Origin: Anaerolineae bacterium
GTDB lineage: Bacteria > Chloroflexota > Anaerolineae > 4572-78 > J111
DNA length: 64,000 nucleotides
Assembly (NCBI GenBank): GCA_023151115.1
Contig: JAKLJP010000038.1
Location: 11,395 to 75,394, forward strand
Direction of reading: 5' to 3'
Part shown: positions 32,167 to 41,730 of the stretch, piece by piece
Layout: every line of letters begins with the position of its first letter
Numbering within the stretch: the first letter of the stretch is position 1
The notes under the pieces: generated by a model
Database searches by the model: none
Told to the model about the DNA's origin: nothing
What the model saw: the letters and a program-made list of their open reading frames with translations, nothing else
Translations under genes and position numbers: made by a program

Positions 32167-33356
32167 CCTTCCTCCAGCTTTTCCCGCAGCCAGCGGGCCA
32201 CCTGCCGGTTAACTTGAGGCATTAGGGTTAAGGTAACGTGGCTGGCCCCCCTTACCTTCCACAACTCGGCCTGGGGCGCAGCCTGTCGCAGAGCTTCGCC
32301 CGCTGCCGGGGGCGCGATGGCGTCTCGTCCGCCGTGGACCAGCAGGATGGGCGTCTCCGGCAGGCAGGCAATATTGGCCAGCGGATTTAACAGGTCTATC
32401 ACTTCGGCGGTGTTTTTGTGCCGGCTGACATAGCCGCCGGTAAACCAGCTCTGCCGCAACTGCTTGACCGACACCTCGCTAAACAGCGACAACACCGGCG
32501 CACGGTAGGCGTGCCACATTTCCCCATAATACATACTCCGGCTGTAACGCAGTTCAATCGGCGTTTCCAACGCAGCGAAGGCGTCAACATGTTCAAGGCT
32601 AGACCCTAAAGGTTTTTCAAAACCTTTAGGATCCATAATAGTAGATTGGGCCAAACTGGCTATCGCCATTGCGCTGCCCAGGCTAATGCCGACCAGTCCC
32701 ACCCGTTCCACCCCCGGCTGCGCTCGCAGAAAACGCAGCGCCGCCGGAACTGCCGAAAGGCAGTCGGGGTAGGCCAGAGGCCGCTGGCGGTAATCGCCGT
32801 GGCCGGGCAGGTCAATGGTCAGCACGGTCAACCCTTCGGCCAACAAAGCTTTTACCAGCCGCCACTTGTAGGAGGTTTTGGTATCGCCGGCGCCGTGGAC
32901 GACCAAGACGGCTGCCGTCGGGAGGGGTGGAGGGTTGGAAGGTTGGAAGGTTGGAAGGTTGGAAGGCTGGAAGGTTGGTTCTCGGTTGACTTCCCCTTCT
33001 TGCAAGGGAGGGCTGAGTAAGTAGCCCGGTATCAGGGAGTTGCCGTCGGGGATTTGCACCCGGCGGCAGCTTCCGTGAGCGGGGTGGGTGGCCTCAAAGA
33101 GACAGTCGGGGTGAGGCGGCGGATCAATAAAGGAGCCGGCCAGCAGCAGCAGCCCCAGGGTCAAGAGTCCGGCCAGGGGCGTCCACAGCAACACCCACCA
33201 CGACTGGGGTAATAATGCCGCACCGGTTGCCAGCAGCAGCAGCCCCAAACCGTAACCCAGACCCCGCCTCGGCCCCACCAACGAAGCCGCTCGCCAGCCG
33301 AGATGGGTTGAAATAAGCTGGCCCAGACCCAGGGTAATTAACAAGACTGCAAACAT
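32160..33356 (-). CDS. Membrane-anchored alpha/beta hydrolase with in-frame repeat insertions
   Basis: A 398-residue protein. Two to three hydrophobic helices fill residues 1-75; an alpha/beta hydrolase domain follows from about 95. It has the nucleophile elbow GISLGS (Ser near 226), an acid Asp in GGRDAIAPP and the final His in GASHVTL. The oxyanion/first-strand motif is VLVVHGAGD. Two repeat-derived inserts interrupt the domain: residues about 117-141 (EPTFQPSNLPTFQPSNPPP, from GGTTGGAA repeats at 32932-33005) and about 242-252 (DPKGFEKPLG, from a perfect CCTAAAGG palindrome at 32605-32630). Both lie between core elements, so the enzyme may still fold. The substrate is unknown. Confidence 0.85.
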   Translation of the reverse strand: MFAVLLITLGLGQLISTHLGWRAASLVGPRRGLGYGLGLLLLATGAALLPQSWWVLLWTPLAGLLTLGLLLLAGSFIDPPPHPDCLFEATHPAHGSCRRVQIPDGNSLIPGYLLSPPLQEGEVNREPTFQPSNLPTFQPSNPPPLPTAAVLVVHGAGDTKTSYKWRLVKALLAEGLTVLTIDLPGHGDYRQRPLAYPDCLSAVPAALRFLRAQPGVERVGLVGISLGSAMAIASLAQSTIMDPKGFEKPLGSSLEHVDAFAALETPIELRYSRSMYYGEMWHAYRAPVLSLFSEVSVKQLRQSWFTGGYVSRHKNTAEVIDLLNPLANIACLPETPILLVHGGRDAIAPPAAGEALRQAAPQAELWKVRGASHVTLTLMPQVNRQVARWLREKLEEGR

Positions 33357-33377
33357 AACAAGAATTTAGCCAAGTTC

Positions 33378-33452
33378 GTGATGCGTGATACGTGATGCGT
33401 AAGAAATCTTGCCTGGAAATCATCACGCATTACGCATTACGTATCACGGGTT
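33378..33452. repeat. GTGATGCGTGATACGTGATGCGT palindrome
   Basis: Direct GTGATGC/GTGATAC 7-mers on the left and ATCACGCATTACGCATTACG on the right. Same family as 39868-39918, 52383-52438 and 60138-60188. Confidence 0.65.
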
Positions 33453-33619
33453 TTGGATAATTATTTCTTGGAGTTACCTAAGTGATGTAAATCTCTGAAC
33501 TCCCTATAATCTTGCCCCAATTTCGGCAAGTTACAACTTTTGGTAGTCAGCTTACAACAATTAAGTACCATTGCCTGCTATCCTGTTTGTGGTTAGACTG
33601 TTATCTGAGGAAGCTAAAA

Positions 33620-34663
33620 ATGGAAGATCTATTTTGTGCCGCGCCGTTCTTCTGGATTCTTACTATTGGGGCCATAGTGGTCTTCGCGGTCATCTCACAA
33701 CAAAACCGGGAAAAGCAAAAAGCGGCCTGGCGGCGATTGGCGGCCGCTCATAAACTGGAGTTCGTTCCCAATGATAATTTTTTTAGCCGCGGCGGTTACG
33801 TCACCGGCAGCTACCGGGGCTACCCGCTCAAGCTGGAAACCATTGAGAAAAGCCATGGCAAAAGCAGCGTCACCTACACTCGGCTGGAGATATTTGCCCA
33901 TCGCCGGCCGGCTGAACAACACACCATTTCCTTTGAAGAAGCGCTTGATCGTTTTGGCTTTCTCAGTTTGCCTTATGAGTTGCCTGGAAAGATCAAAGCT
34001 GAACCGGGCTGCGAACCGATTTATTACGAACAACAAGGCGTGATCCAAGATGTAAAATTTTTAGAGTCGCTTATCAACCTGTTATCCTCGCTGGCGGAAG
34101 CGTATCCGGTTGTTGTCGCCGGGGGCACGGAAGCATTACCAAAGCTGCATCCGGCCCTGGGGAGCGAGGTCTTAGGGGAAGTGGCCTCACGCCTTCTCCG
34201 TGATATAATCGAAGAAAGCGCCCGGCGGCTGGCGCACCGCGCACCCTGGCTGTTATGCCCCACCTGTTTGACCCGTTTCGGCCCGCATACCTGGGAATTT
34301 TCCTGGTGGAGCAGCAGCACCTACTACGGCTGCCGCACCTGCCGCCAGAACCGGAAATATTTAGAGGGCAAAGTTATGGCCGTATTGGACAGTCAGATGG
34401 GGGCTGAACCCATTCAACGAGATCAGGAAATCCGGGTGAGTTGGTCGGCCCGGCGAGAGTTGTTTGATTTTGATGCGGTTGAGATCATTGAAGCAACCGA
34501 CGAAGATGTAGAACGCTTTGCCGTGCAGGTCGGCAATGATACCGACCCCACCCGTAAACCGCGTTACAAGGCGATGCAATGTGTGGTTTCGCCGGGCTGC
34601 GGGTTATCGGAGAATACAATACGGATTTTAGAGCATACGTTTGGGCAGATAGAGGTTAACTAA
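33620..34663 (+). CDS. Hypothetical membrane protein with zinc-ribbon-like motif
   Basis: A 347-residue protein of unknown function. One N-terminal membrane helix (about residues 8-26) is followed by a basic segment and a soluble domain. Two CxxC pairs (CPTCLTRF near residue 217 and CRTCRQNR near residue 236) could bind zinc. The region 60-200 is beta-rich (LEFVPNDNFFSRGGYVTGSYRGYPLKL), reminiscent of DUF3137-like membrane-linked domains. ATG 33620 has GAGG nine bases upstream; the longer frame from 33512 reads through non-coding sequence. Confidence 0.7.
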   Translation: MEDLFCAAPFFWILTIGAIVVFAVISQQNREKQKAAWRRLAAAHKLEFVPNDNFFSRGGYVTGSYRGYPLKLETIEKSHGKSSVTYTRLEIFAHRRPAEQHTISFEEALDRFGFLSLPYELPGKIKAEPGCEPIYYEQQGVIQDVKFLESLINLLSSLAEAYPVVVAGGTEALPKLHPALGSEVLGEVASRLLRDIIEESARRLAHRAPWLLCPTCLTRFGPHTWEFSWWSSSTYYGCRTCRQNRKYLEGKVMAVLDSQMGAEPIQRDQEIRVSWSARRELFDFDAVEIIEATDEDVERFAVQVGNDTDPTRKPRYKAMQCVVSPGCGLSENTIRILEHTFGQIEVN

Positions 34664-34673
34664 AAAGGGAGTT

Positions 34674-34745
34674 ATGTAGTAACGACTTTAGTCGTTCTAC
34701 ATCACATTCCCCCCAAAAAGCAACGACTGAAGTCGTTACTACGAG
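34674..34745. repeat. TAGTAACGACT palindrome
   Basis: Arms GTAGTAACGACTTTAGTCGTT and CAACGACTGAAGTCGTTACTAC; each arm is itself palindromic (ACGACTnnAGTCGT). Confidence 0.6.
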
Positions 34746-34757
34746 CTATTTTATATG

Positions 34758-34792
34758 AGGAGTGCAAAGGCTTAAGCCTTTGCACTCCTTTT
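34758..34792. terminator. Perfect 30-bp palindrome (short GGAGTGC copy) acting as terminator
   Basis: GGAGTGCAAAGGCTT directly abuts its reverse complement (34759-34788) and is followed by TTTT. It lies between convergent genes and carries the same GGAGTGCAA / TTGCACTCC arms as the long repeat family. Confidence 0.7.
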
Positions 34793-34803
34793 AGAAATCT
34801 TCT

Positions 34804-37800
34804 TTACCCCGCCACGTGCCGGCTTAGCTCCTCCATCATCGGCAGATGGGTGAGCAGTTTCCCGGTGGCGCCGATGGTGCCTTTGGGCGCAACCTTCCAA
34901 AAGAGGGCCAGCCGGGTGGCCCAATTGTCCAAAACAGCCTGGCCGCGGGCGCTGCCGGTCAGGCGAACGTGGCGGGTAATCAAAAGTTTGAGCAGCGCCG
35001 CGTCCTGGTCGTTGGTAATGCGCACCAACTGCACCATATCCGGGTTGAGCCGCTGGCTCAGGTGATGCCCTTCGTCGAGCACAAAAGCCAATCCCCCGCT
35101 CATACCGGCCCCGAAGTTGTAGCCGGTGCGACCCAGCACCACCACCACCCCGCCGGTCATATATTCGCAGCCGTGGTCGCCCACGCCTTCAACCACGGCC
35201 ACCGCGCCGCTGTTGCGCACGGCAAAGCGCTCGCCGGCCTGGCCGGCCACATACATGCTGCCGCCGGTCGCCCCATAAAGGACCGTATTGCCCATAATCA
35301 CGTGGTCGGCAGCCACCAACTGCGACTTGAGCGAAGGCCGAACTACAAGCTGGCCACCGGCCATGCCCTTGCCCACATAATCATTGGCCTCGCCAATCAG
35401 GGTCAGGTGGACGCCCGGCGCATTAAACGCGCCAAAACTCTGGCCGGCGCTGCCCAAAAACGTGACTTGCACCGTCCCTTCCGGCAGCCCTCGCTCGCCG
35501 CAGCGCTGAGCAATCGCCCCAGCCAACGTAGCTCCTACGGCCCGATCGGTGCTATCAATGGGCAGGTTCAACTGCACCGGCTCGCCGGTTTCCAGGGCGG
35601 GTTGGGCCTGGCGGAGCAAGAGTTGGTTGAGGTCGCCCAGGGCTGTGATGGAGGGTTGGAAGGTTGGAGGGCTGGAGGTTGGAAGGTTGGGAAGTTCGTT
35701 CAGTTCTTCCATCCTTCCATTCTTCCATCCTTCCATTCTTACCAGCAGCGGCGACAAGTCCAGCGTATCGGCCATGGCGTTGCCGGTGGAGACTTGCCGC
35801 AGCAGTTCGGTTCGCCCAATCACCTCGTCCAGGCAGTGAAAGCCCAATTCGGCCAGAATCTCGCGGACTTCCTGGGCCACGTAGTGCAGATAGGCCATCA
35901 CGTGTTCCGGCGTGCCGGCAAACTTGGCCCGCAGTTTGGGGTCTTGTGTGGCTACGCCCACAGGACAGGTGTTGCTGTGGCAGGCGCGGGCCAACAAACA
36001 GCCCTCGGCCACCAGAGCGACTGTGCCAAAGCTAAACTCATCCGCGCCCAAAATCGCGGCGATAACCACATCACGGCCCGTCTGCAAACCGCCGTCGGTA
36101 CGCAGGCGGACTCGCTCGCGCAGGTTGTTCAAGACCAGGGTTTGGTGGGTTTCGGCCAGGCCCACTTCCCAGGGTAAGCCGACATTTTTGATACTGCTCC
36201 AGGCCGCCGCGCCCGTACCGCCGGCGTGCCCGGCGATATGCACCACGTCCGCGCCGCCTTTGACCACACCCGCCGCCACCGTACCCACCCCGGCTTCCGC
36301 CACCAGTTTCACCGAGACCTTTGCCGCCGGATTGATCTGTTTCAAATCATAGATAAGCTGGGCCAGGTCTTCAATACTGTAAATATCGTGATGCGGCGGC
36401 GGGGAAATCAGCGTCGTGCCCGCAGTGGTATGGCGGATAGCAGCAATCTCGGCGGTTACTTTGCTGCCGGGCAGTTGGCCACCCTCGCCGGGCTTGGCCC
36501 CTTGCGCCATCTTAATTTGCAGCTCGTCCGACGACATCAAATAAGCCGGGCTAACCCCAAACCGGCCCGAAGCGACCTGCTTGATCCGGTCATTCTTTTC
36601 GGTGCCAAAACGCTCCTGGGCCGAGCCACCCTCGCCGCTGTTGCTCATCGCCCCCAGCCGGTTGAGAGCTACAGCCAGAGTTTCGTGGGCTTCGCTGCTC
36701 AACGCCCCGTGCGACATCGCTCCGGTGGAAAAACGAGCAAAAAGCGCCTCTAACGGCTCTACCTCGGCCAGATCGAGCCGGGGCCGGCCGGTCGAAACAA
36801 AATCGAACATGTGGCGCGGGTCAATCGTCGGACGCTGGTGAACCAGTTCCACAAATTCTTTGTAGGCCCGGTAACCGGCGGCAAAGTTAGGACCAAGAAA
36901 TGACCGGGGACCGGAGACCAGAGACCGGGCATGTCCATTCTCAGTAATCATATATCCAGTGGCGCTTCCATTGGCATAATGACAACCATTGACACCTGAC
37001 ACTTGATACCTGACCCCTGACACCCTATCGTCTAACATCTGGCTACTGACTACTGATCTCTGATTACTGGCTCCTGACCCCTGGCTCCTGACCCCTGACC
37101 CCTGCTCACTGGCTTCTTTACCCAGCACCCCCTCCATCCGCACCGCCGTTTGCAAGGCTTTGACGATGGCCGGGTCGTAGGCGTGGATTTCGCCTTCGCG
37201 CTTGTATTTGTAAAAGCCGGGACTTTGGATTTCGGGCCGCTGCGGGTCGGCAAAGCCGGCGCGATGCCAGCGCTGGACCTCGGCGGCAATCTCCGCCAGG
37301 CCAATCCCACCCAGGCGAGAGACCGTGCCGGTGAAAAATTCGTCAATCAGCGGCTGGCCCAGGCCGACTGCCTCAAAAATCTGCGCCCCGCAGTAGCTGT
37401 CTACAGTCGAGATGCCCATTTTGGACATAATTTTGAGCAGCCCGGCTTCCAGCGCCCGCACAAAATTGAGTTTAGCCTCGGCCACCTCCAGCTTGACTTT
37501 GCCCGCCGTCACCAAATCTTCCACCGAAGCCAGGGCCAGGTAAGGATTGACGGCGTTGGCCCCATAACCAATCAGGCAAGCGAGGTGATGGACTTCGCGC
37601 ACCTCGCCGCTCTCGACCACCAAACTGACCTGCATGCGCTTGCCGCACCGCACCAGATGATGATGGACCGCCCCGACGGCTAACAGGCTGGGAATCGGCG
37701 CATACTGCTCGTTGATGCCTAAATCGCTCAGGATCAGGATGGTTTTGCCCGCGTCAATGGCGTCCTCGGCCATTTTGCCCAGCCGGTCGAGCGCCCGGCG

Positions 37801-39675
37801 CAGGCCGTCGGCGCGCTGAGCTACCGGATAGCGCATGGCGATAGTGTGGTGGGCAAAACGCGGGTCGCCCAGGCTCTTCAAAGCTACCAAATCGGCGTCG
37901 CTCAACACCGGGCTGGCCAGTTCGACCAGGTGAGCGTGTTTGGGGGTCTCCTCCAACAGATTGGGATGCGCCCCCAGGCGAATGGTCAGCGACATGACAA
38001 AGGTTTCGCGCAGCGGGTCAATCGGCGGATTGGTCACTTGAGCAAAACGCTGCTTGAAATAATGAAACAGCGGCCTGGCCCGCGGCGACATCACCGCCAG
38101 AGGTGTGTCATCGCCCATCGAGCCGGTCGGCTCTTTGCCCTCGTCGGCCATGGGCCGCACCAGTACAATCAGCTCTTCGTGGGTATAGCCAAAAGCGGCC
38201 TGCAACCGCGCCAGCCATTGGTGAGTCGTATTGACTTTGGGCGGCAATGGTCGAGAGACCGCCGGCTCCAGCGAGAAGTAGGCCGGGCGGGTTTCGGTGG
38301 GCACGGGTTTGAGACCTTCGACCCACTCTCCGTAGGGCAGGCGGCGGGCCAACTCATTCTTAACTTGGTCGTTGGTCAAAAAAAGCTGCCGCTCCAAATC
38401 TACCAAAATCATGTGGCCGGGGCCGAGTTTGCCTTTGGTCACAATTGTCCCCTCGTCTACGGTCACAACGCCCGCTTCGGAGGTGGCAATGACCAGATCG
38501 GTGTTGGTGGTCAGATAACGCATGGGCCGCAGGCCGTTGCGGTCAAGGGTAGCGCCCACTCGCCGGCCATCACTAAAGACAACCGCCGCCGGCCCGTCCC
38601 ACGGCTCCATCAGCGCGGCGTGGTAGCGATAGAAAGCCTGCCGGTCGGGGTCAAGGTCAACCAGGTTTTCCCAGGCTTCGGGGGCCAGCATGGCCATGCT
38701 GTGGTGGATGTCGCGCCCGGCGTGGACCAACAACTCCAGCACGTTATCCAGCATGGCCGAATCGCTGCCGGCGGGATCAATGACCGGCCGCAAATCGTCC
38801 AGGTGACCGGCCCAAAACGGCGAGACCAGCATGGACTCTCTGGCCCGCATCCAGTTGACGTTGCCTTGAATGGTATTGATTTCGCCGTTGTGGGCGATCA
38901 AGCGGAAGGGCTGCGCCCGCTGCCAGTTGGAAGTGGTGTTGGTGCTGTAGCGAGTGTGCAGGGTCGCCAAAGCGGTTTCGTAAAGGGGATTGGCTAAATC
39001 CAGGTAAAAATCGGCCAGATAGGGCGAGAGCATCAAGCCTTTGTAAACCACCGCGCTGGCCGAAAGTGAAACCACGTAAAAATCAGCCAGGCCCGCCTGG
39101 CGCGCGGCGGCTTCGAGACGCTTGCGGGCCGTATACAAAAAACGCTCAAAAGCCGCGCCCCGCTCAATTTCCATCGGGCGAGGGATGATAATTTGTTTAA
39201 TCTGGGGACAGGTTCGCTGTGCCGTCGGGCCGAGGGCGGCCGGGTTGACCGGCACAGAACGCCAGAGGATTTTCGATTTCCGATTTTCGATTTCCGATTT
39301 CCGATTTTCAGTTTCGAGTAGTTGGTTGAAAGTTGTTTCTACCAACTCTACAGCTTTTTCTGTCTCCAGTCCCCGGTCTCCAGTCTCCGGTCGTGGTAAG
39401 AAGAGCATGCCCAGCGCATAATCGCCCGGTTGGAGCAGGTCGGCTATTTCAGCGGTCAGGAGGCGGTGCGGGATTTGGGTCATCACCCCTGCGCCGTCGC
39501 CGGAGAGACCGTCGGCGTCAATGCCGCTGCGATGTTTCATCGCGCCGACGGCTTGCAGGGCCATTTGCACAATATCATGACCGGCCCGGCCTGTGGTCCT
39601 AGCGATAAAGCCTACCCCACAGGCGTCATGTTCAAATTCGGGGCGATATAAGGTTTGCGGGTGTGGGTTGGGCAT
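34804..39675 (-). CDS. gltB: Glutamate synthase large subunit (paralogue 1) with three repeat-derived insertions
   Basis: Makes glutamate from glutamine and 2-oxoglutarate. The 1623-residue protein has the class II glutaminase with nucleophile Cys19 ([10 protein letters not shown]), the central and FMN-binding synthase domains ([43 protein letters not shown]), the 3Fe-4S motif C-x5-C-x4-C (ARACHSNTCPVG) and the C-terminal GXGXG beta-helix domain ([15 protein letters not shown]). It is about 100 residues longer than usual; the excess sits at residues about 91-137, 852-926 and 1310-1342, all encoded by short tandem repeats. ATG 39675 follows AAGGGGGAAG. It is third in the gltB-gltD-gltB set and has its own promoter (39772-39800) and leader. 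Confidence 0.96.
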   Translation of the reverse strand: MPNPHPQTLYRPEFEHDACGVGFIARTTGRAGHDIVQMALQAVGAMKHRSGIDADGLSGDGAGVMTQIPHRLLTAEIADLLQPGDYALGMLFLPRPETGDRGLETEKAVELVETTFNQLLETENRKSEIENRKSKILWRSVPVNPAALGPTAQRTCPQIKQIIIPRPMEIERGAAFERFLYTARKRLEAAARQAGLADFYVVSLSASAVVYKGLMLSPYLADFYLDLANPLYETALATLHTRYSTNTTSNWQRAQPFRLIAHNGEINTIQGNVNWMRARESMLVSPFWAGHLDDLRPVIDPAGSDSAMLDNVLELLVHAGRDIHHSMAMLAPEAWENLVDLDPDRQAFYRYHAALMEPWDGPAAVVFSDGRRVGATLDRNGLRPMRYLTTNTDLVIATSEAGVVTVDEGTIVTKGKLGPGHMILVDLERQLFLTNDQVKNELARRLPYGEWVEGLKPVPTETRPAYFSLEPAVSRPLPPKVNTTHQWLARLQAAFGYTHEELIVLVRPMADEGKEPTGSMGDDTPLAVMSPRARPLFHYFKQRFAQVTNPPIDPLRETFVMSLTIRLGAHPNLLEETPKHAHLVELASPVLSDADLVALKSLGDPRFAHHTIAMRYPVAQRADGLRRALDRLGKMAEDAIDAGKTILILSDLGINEQYAPIPSLLAVGAVHHHLVRCGKRMQVSLVVESGEVREVHHLACLIGYGANAVNPYLALASVEDLVTAGKVKLEVAEAKLNFVRALEAGLLKIMSKMGISTVDSYCGAQIFEAVGLGQPLIDEFFTGTVSRLGGIGLAEIAAEVQRWHRAGFADPQRPEIQSPGFYKYKREGEIHAYDPAIVKALQTAVRMEGVLGKEASEQGSGVRSQGSGASNQRSVVSSQMLDDRVSGVRYQVSGVNGCHYANGSATGYMITENGHARSLVSGPRSFLGPNFAAGYRAYKEFVELVHQRPTIDPRHMFDFVSTGRPRLDLAEVEPLEALFARFSTGAMSHGALSSEAHETLAVALNRLGAMSNSGEGGSAQERFGTEKNDRIKQVASGRFGVSPAYLMSSDELQIKMAQGAKPGEGGQLPGSKVTAEIAAIRHTTAGTTLISPPPHHDIYSIEDLAQLIYDLKQINPAAKVSVKLVAEAGVGTVAAGVVKGGADVVHIAGHAGGTGAAAWSSIKNVGLPWEVGLAETHQTLVLNNLRERVRLRTDGGLQTGRDVVIAAILGADEFSFGTVALVAEGCLLARACHSNTCPVGVATQDPKLRAKFAGTPEHVMAYLHYVAQEVREILAELGFHCLDEVIGRTELLRQVSTGNAMADTLDLSPLLVRMEGWKNGRMEELNELPNLPTSSPPTFQPSITALGDLNQLLLRQAQPALETGEPVQLNLPIDSTDRAVGATLAGAIAQRCGERGLPEGTVQVTFLGSAGQSFGAFNAPGVHLTLIGEANDYVGKGMAGGQLVVRPSLKSQLVAADHVIMGNTVLYGATGGSMYVAGQAGERFAVRNSGAVAVVEGVGDHGCEYMTGGVVVVLGRTGYNFGAGMSGGLAFVLDEGHHLSQRLNPDMVQLVRITNDQDAALLKLLITRHVRLTGSARGQAVLDNWATRLALFWKVAPKGTIGATGKLLTHLPMMEELSRHVAG

Positions 39676-39696
39676 CGCTTCCCCCTTTTTAGATAG

Positions 39697-39745
39697 CAAA
39701 ACACCCCGCGCCGGGCCACGTCGCGGCAGCACGGTTTGGGGTTTA
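39697..39745 (-). promoter_or_regulatory. Conserved gltB leader hairpin, copy 1
   Basis: On the minus strand AAACCCC pairs with GGGGTGTTTT around a GC-rich core containing GTGGCCCGGCG. A closely similar 48-nt element lies at 46725-46772, also ahead of a gltB gene. It sits about 25-30 nt after the predicted start site; its right arm ends in TTTTG, so it could be an attenuator, and its CCCC could pair with the AAGGGGG ribosome-binding site. Confidence 0.5.
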
Positions 39746-39771
39746 ATGGATAGTAAGCATGAAGTTGTGAG

Positions 39772-39800
39772 ATTCTAATTGATTTTGGGGTTTATGTCAT
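39772..39800 (-). promoter_or_regulatory. gltB: Promoter for gltB paralogue 1
   Basis: Minus strand -35 ATGACA (39795-39800), 17-base spacer, -10 TAGAAT (39772-39777). Confidence 0.5.
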
Positions 39801-39867
39801 CACCCAAACGGGCCATTTTGGGGTAAACAGAGATTTTGTTTCGACATAGAGGTACTGTTTGGTAGGT

Positions 39868-39918
39868 GATGCGTGATGCGTGATACGTGAGAATTTTTCA
39901 CGCATCACGCATCAGGTT
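39868..39918. repeat. GATGCGTGATGCGTGA palindrome between gltD and gltB
   Basis: GTGATGCGTGATGCGTGATACGTGA on the left and TCACGCATCACGCATCA on the right around GAATTTT. It lies 32 bp past the gltD stop and may terminate or process the transcript. Confidence 0.65.
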
Positions 39919-39949
39919 TTATCAATTGGCTGAAATAAAAATCTTGGCA

Positions 39950-41521
39950 TTAAGGTAAGTGGGTCTGCCCCATCAAATACCGGTCACACTCGCGGGCCGC
40001 GCCCCGTCCCTCGTTGATGGCCCAGACCACCAAGCTCTGGCCGCGGCGCATATCGCCGGCGGCAAAAACGCCGGGGATGTTGGTGGCGAACCGGCCGTAT
40101 TCGGCTTTGGCGTTGCCGCGCTGGTCGCGCTCCACGCCCAGGGGGGCGAGGAGGGTATCTTCCGGCCCCAAAAAGCCCATCGCCAGCAGTACCAGTTGGG
40201 CCGGCCACACTCTTTCGGCGCCGGCAATTTTTTGGGGCGAGGGCGGGCTGCCGTTATTGCCTTTAACCCACTCCACCTGCATGGCATGCACCTCTTTGAC
40301 GCAGCCGTTCTCATCGCCCACAAAATGGGTGGGCGTGTAGAGATAGCGGCGCGGGTCAGCCCCGTACAAGGCTTTGGCCTCTTCCTGGCCGTAATCCAAT
40401 TTGTAAACTTTGGGCCACTCCGGCCAGGGGTTATCGGGCTGGCGCGCCAGCGGCGGCTGAGGCAAAATTTCGATTTGGGTGACGCTCCGGCAGCCCTGCC
40501 GCAGCGCTGTGCCCACACAGTCCGTGCCGGTATCCCCCCCGCCGATGACGATGACATCTTTGCCGGCAGCGGAAATGGGAGGCGAGGAAAGATGAGGCGA
40601 GGACTCGTGAGGCGAGGACGCGATGAATTTTTCTTCTCCTCGCCTCCTCGCCTCCTCGCCTCCTCGCGTCCCCTCCTCGCGCCCATCCAACAGACTCTTC
40701 GTGTTCCCGTGCAAAAACTCCATCGCAAAGTGAATCCCTTTGAGGTTGCGGCCCTCGATGGGCAGGTCACGAGGTTTGGTGGCCCCCCCGCACAGCACAA
40801 CGGCGTCGAACTCTTGCAATAGTTTTTCGGCGGGGTAATCTTTGCCGACCTCGGTGTTGGTAATAAAGGTGATGCCTTCGGCGGCCATCAGGTCAACCCG
40901 GCGCTGGACAATCTGCTTATCCAGCTTCATATTGGGGATACCGTACATCAGCAAACCGCCGATGCGGTCGGCCCGCTCGAAGACCGTCACCCAATGGCCG
41001 GCGGTGTTGAGTTGGGCCGCGCAGGCCAGCCCCGATGGGCCGGAGCCGACCACGGCCACCTTTTTGCCGGTCCGTTTGGCCGGCGGGGCGGGGACCAGCC
41101 AGCCTTCTGCAAAGCCTTTGTCAATGATGGTACACTCGATGTTTTTGATCGTGACCGGCGGCTCGTGGATGCCCAAGGTGCAGGAGCCTTCACACGGCGC
41201 GGGGCAGACCCGCCCGGTAAATTCGGGGAAGTTGTTGGTTTTGAGCAAGCGGTCCAACGCCGGCCGCCACAGCCCGCGATAGACCAAATCGTTCCATTCC
41301 GGGATCAGGTTATTGATCGGGCAGCCGGAGGCCATGCCGCTCAACAGGGTACCGGTGTGGCAAAAGGGAATGCCGCAGTCCATGCAGCGCGCCCCCTGCT
41401 GCTGAAGTTTGCTCTCGGCCATGGGTAAGTGAAACTCCTGCCAATCCTTAATCCGCTCCAGCGGCGCGCGATCAGGCGGTAGTTCACGTTGATATTCCAT
41501 AAATCCGGTAGGTTTAGCCAT
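39950..41521 (-). CDS. gltD: Glutamate synthase small subunit (NADPH) with an in-frame repeat insertion
   Basis: The 523-residue beta subunit passes electrons from NADPH through FAD to the large subunit. Four-cysteine clusters lie near the N-terminus (Cys46, Cys49, Cys54 in [10 protein letters not shown]; then CPAPCEGSC). The FAD fold is [10 protein letters not shown]; the NADPH fold is [11 protein letters not shown]; the C-terminal ATG-type FAD motif is [17 protein letters not shown]. Between [11 protein letters not shown] and [11 protein letters not shown] a repeat-encoded stretch of Arg/Glu then Ser/Pro (about residues 280-313) replaces the usual short loop. ATG 41521 with GAGG seven bases upstream. 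It lies 210 bp after one gltB and 275 bp before the other. Confidence 0.96.
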   Translation of the reverse strand: MAKPTGFMEYQRELPPDRAPLERIKDWQEFHLPMAESKLQQQGARCMDCGIPFCHTGTLLSGMASGCPINNLIPEWNDLVYRGLWRPALDRLLKTNNFPEFTGRVCPAPCEGSCTLGIHEPPVTIKNIECTIIDKGFAEGWLVPAPPAKRTGKKVAVVGSGPSGLACAAQLNTAGHWVTVFERADRIGGLLMYGIPNMKLDKQIVQRRVDLMAAEGITFITNTEVGKDYPAEKLLQEFDAVVLCGGATKPRDLPIEGRNLKGIHFAMEFLHGNTKSLLDGREEGTRGGEEARRRGEEKFIASSPHESSPHLSSPPISAAGKDVIVIGGGDTGTDCVGTALRQGCRSVTQIEILPQPPLARQPDNPWPEWPKVYKLDYGQEEAKALYGADPRRYLYTPTHFVGDENGCVKEVHAMQVEWVKGNNGSPPSPQKIAGAERVWPAQLVLLAMGFLGPEDTLLAPLGVERDQRGNAKAEYGRFATNIPGVFAAGDMRRGQSLVVWAINEGRGAARECDRYLMGQTHLP

Positions 41522-41557
41522 GTTTCCTCATTTCGGTAGACGGGAGATTGAGCAGAG

Positions 41558-41730
41558 GAGCAGGGGGGCGGGGGTGCAGGGGAGAAAATTCACCCCTGCG
41601 CCCCTGCTCCTCCGTACCCCTGCTCAGGTCTGTCTATTTAGTACCTATCCAAAAACCTCCGTAGAGGAGGCATCCCTATGCATCCTCGGCTTGCATAGGG
41701 ATGCAAGCCTACGGGTTTTCGGATAGGCTC
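41558..41730. repeat. Two palindromes between gltB paralogue 2 and gltD
   Basis: One of GCAGGGGGGCGGGGGTGCAGG facing CCCCTGCGCCCCTGCTCC (41560-41630), and one of CCTATCCAAAAACC with GGTTTTCGGATAGG and an inner GCATCCCTATGCA / TGCATAGGGATGC (41644-41730). The second reaches the gltB stop codon. Confidence 0.6.

Noticed and set aside
32932..33005. CRISPR-like short direct repeats (GGTTGGAA)
   Set aside because: Units are 8 bp, contiguous, without spacers, and translated within a hydrolase gene; no cas genes nearby.
34846..36177. Long plus-strand frame opposite the other gltB
   Set aside because: Composition is that of an antisense shadow (His/Gln/Gly-rich without domains); the minus strand is clearly gltB.
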